This document shows positions 1-5,955 of a stretch of 8,839 bases of DNA, piece by piece. Below the pieces are notes generated by a model, which was not told the DNA's origin, did not search any database, and worked only from the letters and a program-made list of their open reading frames with translations. Positions within the stretch are counted from its first letter, which is position 1, and every line of letters begins with the position of its first letter. This DNA is from Candidatus Uhrbacteria bacterium RIFCSPHIGHO2_02_FULL_57_19. GTDB taxonomy: Bacteria; Patescibacteriota; Patescibacteriia; 2-12-FULL-57-11. The translations under genes were made by a program, and so were the position numbers. The DNA lies in assembly GCA_001791115.1 (NCBI GenBank), contig MGDZ01000064.1, positions 26,490 to 35,328 on the forward strand, given 5' to 3'.

Positions 1-671
1 CTCGAGCCGTCATACGCGCCAAACAGATGATACCTATTGAATGGATGACTGACGAATCTCCAGTTCAAGTATGCCGAGTCGCGTTCCGTCGTACACGGAT
101 AGAGGACACGGAGTTCATTCCAAACAGCGTCCCAAGAGACTTCGAATCTGGTGATCGGACGGACCTCAATCGAACTGGCTTCCGGCGGGTCCGGGTTTGC
201 CGGCAGAAGCCCGAGGCGATCTGAACGAAGAACACCTACCCATCTGGTAAGCGACGGTAGCAACTTCCACCCCAATCCGCGAAGCACCGGCGCGGCATTT
301 TCGTTGTATCCAGACGTGAGGAGCAGAGAAAATCGCTTCATCGCTTCCCGCAGAAGGAATACGCTCCCGCCGCGCTCCCGAAATTCCTCGCTCACAATAA
401 AATTCGCGCCCCAGCCGGCGAGCAGTATCCGGTTCCCCATCTTCGTCCGCGCGGGAATCCATCCCGCGTGACCGACAATCTTGGTATCGTTCCAGAGGAG
501 TAAAGTTCCCGCACCTGCGATCGCATGAGGGTGGTCCAAAAACTGCCATCGGAGATGCCGCTCGTCACCCATGATGTGACTGGGAGAAACAACGCGCCGA
601 AAAAACGCCGCGACTTGGGGTACGTCGGATGATTCCATAATACGGACAGTAAAACCGGTCTGCGTCGCCAT
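1..671 (-). CDS. GNAT-like N-acyltransferase, 3' end beyond window
   Basis: The frame stays open from the ATG at 671 to the window edge, giving 223 residues without a stop, so the C-terminus is missing. The sequence resembles the long GNAT-fold proteins found in surface polysaccharide clusters. An N-terminal GNAT half holds a conserved strand around IVGHAGWIP (65-73), an acyl-CoA-loop-like RERGGSVFLLREAMK (98-112), and YNENAAPVLRGLGW (122-135). A second half begins near 165 and contains YLNWRFVSHP (201-210), a signature I associate with this two-domain family. The likely role is transfer of an acyl group to an amino sugar or other amine in the cytoplasm. It starts 1 base after the ACP stop, and AAGGGGG at 684-690 is a loosely spaced ribosome binding site. 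The position directly after an ACP gene suggests an acyl-ACP rather than acyl-CoA donor; that is inference. Family confidence is good; substrate is unknown. Confidence 0.8.
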   Translation of the reverse strand, partial: MATQTGFTVRIMESSDVPQVAAFFRRVVSPSHIMGDERHLRWQFLDHPHAIAGAGTLLLWNDTKIVGHAGWIPARTKMGNRILLAGWGANFIVSEEFRERGGSVFLLREAMKRFSLLLTSGYNENAAPVLRGLGWKLLPSLTRWVGVLRSDRLGLLPANPDPPEASSIEVRPITRFEVSWDAVWNELRVLYPCTTERDSAYLNWRFVSHPFNRYHLFGAYDGS

Positions 672-672
672 A

Positions 673-903
673 TCAAAGCACAACCCCCTTCTCGCGCATC
701 ACTCGCAGAAGATCTCCAAGCGACTTAGCATTCATCACTTCATCGATGCTAAATTGAATGCCAAAGGCCCGCTCGAGTTCCGAGATGAACAGGAGGTAAT
801 TCATCGAGTCCCAGGTTGGAATGGTTTCCGGGGACATGGATGGGATGACGGCGCTTGCCGGCACTTTGAAAACGCGAACAATGATTTCTGTGACCTTATC
901 CAT
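673..903 (-). CDS. Free-standing acyl carrier protein (FkbJ-like context)
   Basis: This is a 76-residue acidic helical protein of normal ACP length. The phosphopantetheine attachment site is D32-S33-M34 within TWDSMNYLLFISELE, with Ser33 as the modified serine. The helix II/III region FGIQFSIDEVMNAKSLGDLL (47-66) is also typical of ACPs. I chose the ATG at 903 because upstream in-frame starts lie deep inside the FkbH gene and would add a non-ACP extension. The start overlaps the 3' end of the FkbH gene by 8 bases, and a GNAT gene follows 1 base after its stop, so it is translationally coupled on both sides. No good ribosome binding site is visible, which fits coupling. With FkbH upstream, the likely cargo is a glyceryl group derived from 1,3-bisphosphoglycerate. 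AcpS, two genes upstream, would convert it to the holo form. The family call is firm; the cargo is inferred. Confidence 0.92.
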   Translation of the reverse strand: MDKVTEIIVRVFKVPASAVIPSMSPETIPTWDSMNYLLFISELERAFGIQFSIDEVMNAKSLGDLLRVMREKGVVL

Positions 904-2578
904 AACGAATCCATTCTGGCGCGGGAACGTCTTTGGAAAGCGGCAAACGCCATAGAGACCGTTCATCGGATTGTTCAACTGATTCAAAACCGTTCCGGTA
1001 GAAAAAATCCTGCGCCGGCGCGTTCTTCGCGGAGGGGATAAATTCTCCAATGAGCTCCGCGGCCCCCGAGGAACGCGCGCACTCTGCCACCCGAGAGAGA
1101 AGCGCCTGTTCAACTCCCCGACCGATCACCCGGCATGAGAGAAGAAACGAATCCAGCGTCCACTGCCGCGGCTCCTTGCGTACAATCGCCAGACCCACAA
1201 TGCCGTTGTCCCCGAACCTGTCCTTGGCTCGTATGCTCCAGACGCCGGCGGCGGGATCGGCGATAAATCGCCGGACATCCTCCTCGGTGTAGCGGCGAGT
1301 GGTGAGGTTGAATTGATTGGTCTTCTGGCAAAGTTGAGACAGACGCGCCTCCTCCCTAGCATCGTCCTCGGAAACGAAAACTTCGATCTGCAGCTGACGA
1401 AGGTAGTCCTCGATCGATCCGGCGTCCGAGGCAGTCTGGCGACGCTCCCGCTCCGCGGCATAGAGCGATGTGCGCTCGCGGTCCTCGTCGGTGATCCGTG
1501 CAGTCTCAAAATCCGGAAGATCAAGAAGCGTTTCTGCAAACCGCGCCGGATCGTGCGGAAGATCGATGGTGAGAACCTCCGGAAGCATCCCGCGCATGAG
1601 CATCCGATTGCCGGGGTCGTCATCCGCGAAAACAAAGCTGTCCAGACCCAGATTCAATTCCTCGGCAATCTCGCGCATGTTAGACGCCTTATCCTGCCAG
1701 TTGATGCGAATGGCCGCGAAATCTTTCTCGCGAAGAAGCATATGGGGATGGTTTCGAATGACTTCAAGCGCGTCATCCGCGTTGTTTTTTGAATTGATGG
1801 CGAGGATAGCGCCTCGACGCGCCAGAGAAACAACCGCCTTCTGGAAGGCATGGTAAGCGTTCCCCGGCGCTTGAGGACCGAGAGCGATGCCCGAGACGCC
1901 CTCCTCACCGACAACTCCTCCCCACAACGTACCATCTAAATCCAGTACTAGAACCTTGCGGGTCTTTCCGGCAAAAGGTACGAGGTATTTCAAATACCGA
2001 TCGGCCAACCGGGGCAAGACCTCCTCGCGAATTTTCATCGCGGCCAGGAAATCCATCTTGGGGTCGTAGGCCTGCGCGCGGCCGACATCGCGCACGAATC
2101 CGTCGTAATCAAAAACATATGCACCCTCGACACTGCGCAGTCCGGCGGCAAGCTCCAGATTCGCCTCCGCCACCAGTCCACGCAGTCCGGCCTCGTCTTT
2201 CTCGTCGAGAATTCCCAAGGGGCTCGCAACGGGGATACTGAAGTTGTGAACCAGTATCTTCCCCCGCGACTTCTGTGCCAGCGTCTTCACCAGATTTAAT
2301 ATTTGCTCCACCTCGGACCGGACCTGACGCCGGCGCTCTTCGGGTGGGGCGGCAACCAAAGACGTCCCGTCGGGAATGAGCGCATCAATATCCACCGCCA
2401 AAACGGTCACGTCCGAATCGAACCGCTTAAGGCCGCTGTCAGTCCGCAAGATCTCCTGGGCCCAGGCATTAAACGGTCCGACGTAAGTCTCGACAGAAAT
2501 GCCGCGGGAACCAAGCGCCTCCCGCAGATGGCGGACGACCGGTTCGATGGTAAACGAGGAAAGCAAGGCGATCTTCAT
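896..2578 (-). CDS. FkbH-like HAD-IIIC/GNAT protein (glyceryl-ACP loading)
   Basis: This 560-residue protein has the domain order of long FkbH-like proteins. An N-terminal region of about 200 residues is followed by a HAD-IIIC domain. Motif I is LDLDGTLWGG (212-221), with nucleophile Asp213 and acid/base Asp215. Motif II is Ser263 in INSKNN, the motif III lysine is probably Lys297 in NWQDKASN, and motif IV is FADDDPGNR (317-325). The C-terminal GNAT-like domain carries the family blocks KTNQFNLTTRRY (419-430), RFGDNGIVGL (454-463) and SCRVIGRGVEQAL (481-493). Characterised relatives dephosphorylate 1,3-bisphosphoglycerate and pass the glyceryl group to an ACP thiol in the cytoplasm, supplying polyketide extender units or tetronates. 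All catalytic residues look intact. The start overlaps the acpS stop as ATGA, and the gene overlaps the ACP gene by 8 bases. There are no polyketide synthase genes here, so a glycan-modifying role is more likely, though that is inference. Confidence 0.9.
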   Translation of the reverse strand: MKIALLSSFTIEPVVRHLREALGSRGISVETYVGPFNAWAQEILRTDSGLKRFDSDVTVLAVDIDALIPDGTSLVAAPPEERRRQVRSEVEQILNLVKTLAQKSRGKILVHNFSIPVASPLGILDEKDEAGLRGLVAEANLELAAGLRSVEGAYVFDYDGFVRDVGRAQAYDPKMDFLAAMKIREEVLPRLADRYLKYLVPFAGKTRKVLVLDLDGTLWGGVVGEEGVSGIALGPQAPGNAYHAFQKAVVSLARRGAILAINSKNNADDALEVIRNHPHMLLREKDFAAIRINWQDKASNMREIAEELNLGLDSFVFADDDPGNRMLMRGMLPEVLTIDLPHDPARFAETLLDLPDFETARITDEDRERTSLYAAERERRQTASDAGSIEDYLRQLQIEVFVSEDDAREEARLSQLCQKTNQFNLTTRRYTEEDVRRFIADPAAGVWSIRAKDRFGDNGIVGLAIVRKEPRQWTLDSFLLSCRVIGRGVEQALLSRVAECARSSGAAELIGEFIPSAKNAPAQDFFYRNGFESVEQSDERSLWRLPLSKDVPAPEWIRYG

Positions 2579-2913
2579 AGGACCAGAGCCACCGCGCAGG
2601 CGAGACCGCCGGCTCGAGTGATTGAAACGCTGATGTCCCGACGGAGACGACCGCGCACTTTCACGGTCGGAGAACCGGTTGATTTTCGGAGAACCTCGAT
2701 GTCGGCGACGGCGACTCGGCCGGAGAGGACCTTGACCACGGCCTCCTTGGCCGCAAAGGTCCCGGCCAAGCGGCTGTCGGCGTCTTCAAACCGACCGCAA
2801 TAGCGCCGTTCCTCGCCGGAAAAAACCCGTTCCAAAAAATGCCGACGAGAGGCCCCGCGCAACCGGCGGAACCTGGCAATCTCTACGCAGTCAATTCCGA
2901 TTGACGCTTTCAT
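2575..2913 (-). CDS. acpS: Holo-[acyl-carrier-protein] synthase (AcpS-type PPTase)
   Basis: This 112-residue protein matches the usual AcpS length. The N-terminus SIGIDCVEIARF (4-15) contains the magnesium-binding Asp8. The second hallmark, LAGTFAAKEAVVKVL (49-63), contains Glu57 and Lys61. GSPTV (80-84) and the final strand DISVSITRAGGLACAVALV (93-111) match the C-terminal fold. The enzyme moves 4'-phosphopantetheine from CoA to the ACP serine, and its probable substrate is Ser33 of the ACP encoded two genes downstream. It starts 8 bases after the deacetylase stop without an obvious ribosome binding site. Its TGA overlaps the FkbH start as ATGA, so AcpS and FkbH are translationally coupled. 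An acpS placed inside a glycan cluster rather than beside housekeeping genes is unusual and suggests a dedicated activation enzyme, unless the genome has no other copy. Confidence 0.92.
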   Translation of the reverse strand: MKASIGIDCVEIARFRRLRGASRRHFLERVFSGEERRYCGRFEDADSRLAGTFAAKEAVVKVLSGRVAVADIEVLRKSTGSPTVKVRGRLRRDISVSITRAGGLACAVALVL

Positions 2914-2921
2914 AGTCGATT

Positions 2922-3845
2922 TTATAACACGTCGTTCGCGTTCAAACGCTTCAACCGCAGGGGTTGGTCGAGATTGGTATTCACGCCCACCTCGACGGTG
3001 AACCCGAGAGCATAACCGAAACCGACCAATTGATCAAGGAGGGCGGCCGAGTAATCTCCGGTGCCGAACGGATAGGAAATAATGGGCAACGCCGCGCCCC
3101 GCGTGTGCTCTTTCAATAGGTCGCGGGCGGTGGCGATTTCGCTCCCCAGCTCCTTGGGAGAAAGAGTGTCGATGTGGCGGTGGCTATGGGTGTGCGAACC
3201 AAAGTCCATACCTCCTCTTATCATCGTGTTCACGTCGTCCCAAGAGAGATACAACTCCTTGGCAAATTCGGCCTCGTCTCCCAGTGTGTCGCGGAACAAT
3301 TTTTCGAGGAACGCTGTTTTAGTCGGCGCGTCCAAGGTATTCAGTCTTGCTTTCAGATTGCCGGTGAGAATGTCGTCATACCGGCTCGGGCTAAGCCGCT
3401 GCCGATCATCAATGCGCAGTTCGGATAACCCCGCTAAGCGGGGCGAATGAATGGATATAAAATCATGAAAAGCCTCGATCATCCGCTCTGTCCCCAGACG
3501 CGCCAGAAGAAAATGAACCTTGTGTACGTCGATAACGCGCGCCTCTTCCACCGCCGAAGTGATGACGAAAAAAGCGCCCCTGATGCCGCGGTCACGAAGG
3601 ACCGGGAACACGTTTCTCGCGTGGTCCTTGAGTCCGTCATCGAAAGTGAGCAGGCAGGCGTGCTCGGGAAGCCGGGCCTCGCCGCGGACAGCCGCGAGTA
3701 CATCCCCCGCTCCGACAAAGGCGTATTTTTCCCCGAGGCGGTCTAGATGACGCTCGAACTTACCAACCGGCAGGGCATGAATCCGCGGGAACGGCGTCCG
3801 CTCGGCATCCCGAACGTAATGGTACATGATGACGGCGAGCTCCAT
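2922..3845 (-). CDS. Polysaccharide deacetylase (NodB homology, CE4)
   Basis: This 307-residue protein begins MELAVIMYHYV, the classic first strand of the NodB fold, so I accept the ATG at 3845. Motif 1 is LTFDDG (66-71), with catalytic Asp69 and metal ligand Asp70. Motif 2 is SHTHSH (217-222), with metal ligands His218 and His222. A motif 3-like ISYPFGTGDY follows at 256-265. The enzyme should remove N- or O-acetyl groups from a sugar using a divalent metal. There is no signal peptide or membrane segment, so it probably acts in the cytoplasm on a nucleotide- or lipid-linked glycan rather than on finished wall polymer. It is the first gene of the left block and is followed 8 bases later by acpS. 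A 15-base perfect palindrome lies in the variable region between the motifs, encoding SPRLAGL around 134-140. The substrate cannot be read from the sequence. Confidence 0.9.
   Translation of the reverse strand: MELAVIMYHYVRDAERTPFPRIHALPVGKFERHLDRLGEKYAFVGAGDVLAAVRGEARLPEHACLLTFDDGLKDHARNVFPVLRDRGIRGAFFVITSAVEEARVIDVHKVHFLLARLGTERMIEAFHDFISIHSPRLAGLSELRIDDRQRLSPSRYDDILTGNLKARLNTLDAPTKTAFLEKLFRDTLGDEAEFAKELYLSWDDVNTMIRGGMDFGSHTHSHRHIDTLSPKELGSEIATARDLLKEHTRGAALPIISYPFGTGDYSAALLDQLVGFGYALGFTVEVGVNTNLDQPLRLKRLNANDVL
3430..3444. repeat. Small GC palindrome inside the deacetylase gene
   Basis: CCCCGCT and AGCGGGG form perfect 7-base arms around a single A. It lies in the coding region between catalytic motifs, in a stretch I expect to vary in length in the family. 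It could be a small dispersed palindrome inserted in frame. A 7-base match with a fixed loop is expected by chance about once in two windows of this size, so the evidence is weak. Confidence 0.3.
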
Positions 3846-3847
3846 AG

Positions 3848-3876
3848 TTGAAACATCGTCCGACAGGTGTTAACAT
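3848..3876 (+). promoter_or_regulatory. Possible sigma70-type promoter for the methyltransferase
   Basis: TTGAAA (3848-3853, five of six matches to TTGACA) is followed after 17 bases by TAACAT (3871-3876, four of six matches to TATAAT). Transcription would begin near 3883, only a few bases before the ATG at 3887, so the message would be nearly leaderless. No convincing ribosome binding site sits close to that ATG, which is consistent. The match is visible in the sequence, but a partial -10 match of this kind arises easily by chance. Confidence 0.3.
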
Positions 3877-3886
3877 CGCCTGGTAT

Positions 3887-4585
3887 ATGGGAGAAAAACA
3901 GCTCTGGAATTCCATTTATACCGACCGCGGCATGACACTTTGGTCACCTCCGGAGGCCACGGTCCAGTTCGTCGGAAGATTTCTCCGAAAGCGGCTCGAT
4001 ACCGGGCGTTTTCAAGATCTATTTCCGGCGCGAAGGATTCTCGACTTGGGCTGCGGCAATGGCGCGGCGGCGTTGTTTCTAGCCAAGATGGGTTACGAAA
4101 CCTACGGAATTGACATTTCTGAATCAGCGGTCACTATCGGCCGGAAATGGCTCGCCGACGAAGGAATCACGGCCGATCTGCGCGCCGGCGACGTTTCGGA
4201 ACCCCTTCCCTACCCCGACGGTCATTTCGATGCCGTTACCTGCTACGCCGTGCTGGATCACGTGCCGATGGAGGGAGCCCTCCGTGCAGTTTCCGAGGTC
4301 CACCGCGTACTGGCTTCACCCGGACTGTTCTTTCTGACCCTGGCCGGTGCCGGAAGCAAAAAGTTCGGTGAAGGACGGAAGGTGGGACGCAATACCTTTA
4401 AACTGGAAGATGATTACGAAGCTGGCGCGATCCAGCATTATTTCGACCGTCAGGACATCGAGACGCTCCTCGCCGGCCGCTTCCGAATCAAGGACATCCG
4501 CGAGGTCGTCCAGAAAAAATTCGATCTGTCCTTCCGCAAAGAACACTGGAGCAACCGCTGGCACCTGACCGTGGAAAAAACCTAG
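3887..4585 (+). CDS. Class I SAM-dependent methyltransferase
   Basis: From the ATG at 3887 the protein has 232 residues and starts MGEKQLWNSIYTDRG, typical of small Methyltransf_11/25-type enzymes. The SAM-binding glycine-rich loop is ILDLGCGNGAAALFLA (51-66). The acidic end of strand 2 is GIDIS with Asp76, and DVSEPLPYPDGHFDAV (102-117) carries motifs II and III. A TTG at 3848 would extend it by 13 residues, but that TTG falls in a -35-like hexamer and the extension is not family-like. It is the only plus-strand gene. It diverges from the deacetylase with 41 bases between starts and converges on the downstream transferase gene, with both stop codons within CTAG. The acceptor is unknown; a sugar hydroxyl or carboxyl, or the carrier-bound acyl unit, would fit the locus. 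Confidence 0.87.
   Translation: MGEKQLWNSIYTDRGMTLWSPPEATVQFVGRFLRKRLDTGRFQDLFPARRILDLGCGNGAAALFLAKMGYETYGIDISESAVTIGRKWLADEGITADLRAGDVSEPLPYPDGHFDAVTCYAVLDHVPMEGALRAVSEVHRVLASPGLFFLTLAGAGSKKFGEGRKVGRNTFKLEDDYEAGAIQHYFDRQDIETLLAGRFRIKDIREVVQKKFDLSFRKEHWSNRWHLTVEKT
4582..4585. other. Shared CTAG: overlapping convergent stop codons
   Basis: The plus-strand methyltransferase ends with TAG at 4583-4585, and the minus-strand transferase ends with TAG reading 4584-4582. The four-base palindrome CTAG therefore holds both stops. There is no intergenic space for a terminator between the two genes, so each transcript must run antisense into the other gene or end inside it. Confidence 0.9.
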
Positions 4586-5955
4586 CCCTCCGCCCCGATC
4601 AGGGAGAGAATCGCACGGGCAATTCGCCCTCCGGCGCCCCCGTCCAATCGATAACAATATCGCTCGCGAAGCCGAGCCCGCCCCTCACCATCCAGTGAGG
4701 GGTTTTGTAGATATGCCGACAGCGCCTGACGAAGATCGTCGGGATTCTTAACGAGCCGGCTCCCCCGCTCTGCCATCACTCCTGCGTAATGCGCCGAGTC
4801 ATACCAGCGAAGCGTTGAGTCTCCGTACGACTTTGTCTCGTGACCGCCAAAACCCACATGCACCACCGGCCGGTCGTTGGCCGCAGCGTCAATCGCGAGC
4901 GTCGAAGCGTGAGTAACCATTACATCCATGTGGCGCATGAGATTGGCAAAGTGTTTCGCGTGACGCAGGGTGTAATCCCACGAATCCCGAAAGCCCTGGG
5001 TGCGAGTGAACCAGTGGTCAATGATCACTCGCGGACGCCTGATTAGCGCGGAGAATTTCTCCTCCTCTCCGCGGAGCGCGAAGTACGGACGGATGTAGAG
5101 CTGGGACGGAACGCCAAGCAGATCCCGTCCGACCATTCCCGCGAGAATCTCGGCCAGTTCCGGATCGCCCGGCGTCACCTTCCCCTCTGACCCGAAGACG
5201 ATCAGCTTGCGGTCTGGGTCAGCGCCGATCGAGCGGAAAAACTCCTCACGCGTCATAATCATCTTCGAATCCGACAGCACATCAAATTGAGGTACGCCGA
5301 CCAGCCGAATCCACGACTCTTCGATGTGCTGATAACGAAGCGCGTGGGGAGTGAGCGCCGGCCCCCAAAGAAGAAGGAGATCGGGCTTGACCCTGAAGGA
5401 GAGCTTCGGAAGGTTGTCCCAACTCTTGGGCATGGCAATGATCTTCACGCCGTGTCGTCGGGCGGCTTTCATCACCTGCGCGTCCGCGGTTTCGGTGGGA
5501 TTGGTGGTGAAGACCGCCGACGGCCGCTCGCGGCGGAAGAGATCATCATAGTCACGGGCGGGACGGAGCCATAGGTCAATCCACCGAACCGCTTCTTTGA
5601 GGAAACCGAAACGCCGAAGCGGTTTGAAGACGGTGCGCTTCGCCACGCGCCGAAACGCGTTCGTTTCGCTACGGCTCAAAAAACCGTAACGGTCGCGAAG
5701 CACGGTGGTCGCGTTATACACCAACCCCTTGTGGATGCCGACGATGATCCGGTCACAAAAATTCTGTCGCGGATCAACAAGCGGAGCAAAATTCACTCCT
5801 TCTCCCCCGAACTCGTTGCGAAACTGCGAGTCTTCCCAGGCGGGCGCGAGAAGCACGATCCGGACACCGCGCTCACGCAGAATCCGGACGACGTCGGAAT
5901 GGAGAATGTTCCGGGCAATGGACCCTCGGGAAATGGTGATGAATACAGTTTTCAT
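4582..5955 (-). CDS. GT-B-like transferase of the SWDN type (paralogue 2)
   Basis: This 457-residue protein is clearly paralogous to the product at 7097-8509; both begin MKTVFI..SRG..ARNIL. Other shared blocks are PKSWDNL (176-182), LVGVPQFD (218-225), IRPYF (288-292), VTHASTLAIDAAANDRPVVH (347-366), HYAGVM (389-394) and YRLDGGAGGRIA (435-446). The late block resembles the donor-binding region of GT-B enzymes and of CDP-glycerol glycerophosphotransferase-type proteins, so a cytoplasmic glycosyl- or polyol-phosphate transferase is the best guess. There is no signal peptide or clear membrane segment. The ATG at 5955 is supported by GGAGAGG 8 bases upstream, an ATGA overlap with wecB, and alignment with the paralogue. 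An upstream in-frame start would add 43 residues of wecB-overlapping, non-family sequence. Donor and acceptor are unknown, and a hydrolase or epimerase of the same fold is not excluded. Confidence 0.8.
   Translation of the reverse strand: MKTVFITISRGSIARNILHSDVVRILRERGVRIVLLAPAWEDSQFRNEFGGEGVNFAPLVDPRQNFCDRIIVGIHKGLVYNATTVLRDRYGFLSRSETNAFRRVAKRTVFKPLRRFGFLKEAVRWIDLWLRPARDYDDLFRRERPSAVFTTNPTETADAQVMKAARRHGVKIIAMPKSWDNLPKLSFRVKPDLLLLWGPALTPHALRYQHIEESWIRLVGVPQFDVLSDSKMIMTREEFFRSIGADPDRKLIVFGSEGKVTPGDPELAEILAGMVGRDLLGVPSQLYIRPYFALRGEEEKFSALIRRPRVIIDHWFTRTQGFRDSWDYTLRHAKHFANLMRHMDVMVTHASTLAIDAAANDRPVVHVGFGGHETKSYGDSTLRWYDSAHYAGVMAERGSRLVKNPDDLRQALSAYLQNPSLDGEGRARLRERYCYRLDGGAGGRIARAILSLIGAEG

Noticed and set aside
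450..468. Inverted repeat CGCGGGA/TCCCGCG encoding the GWIPAR region of the GNAT protein
   Set aside because: It recalls a known dispersed palindrome peptide, but the residues align with the normal conserved strand of the family, so it is not an insertion.
166..676. Two complete minus-strand open frames (166-549 and 392-676) in the left edge region
   Set aside because: They are out of frame with the open GNAT-like reading frame that runs from 671 to the window edge and shows conserved family blocks.
904..1113. 70-residue N-terminal extension of the ACP
   Set aside because: It would lie fully inside the FkbH gene in another frame; the remaining 76 residues form a complete ACP.
1258..1273. 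Inverted repeat CGGCGAT/ATCGCCG in the FkbH gene
   Set aside because: It encodes ordinary FkbH family residues (FIAD) and shows how often such short hairpins occur in this base composition.
2303..2803. 166-codon plus-strand frame across acpS and the FkbH gene
   Set aside because: It runs antisense to two confidently identified genes and shows no domain features.
3848..3886. TTG start extending the methyltransferase by 13 residues
   Set aside because: The extension is not family-like, would leave only 2 bases to the divergent gene, and the TTG coincides with a -35-like hexamer.
4681..4702. Inverted repeat CCCCTCAC/GTGAGGGG near the 3' end of the second transferase
   Set aside because: It encodes PSLDGEGR, which fits the usual family sequence at that site; an 8-base arm with a free loop size is expected about once per window by chance.
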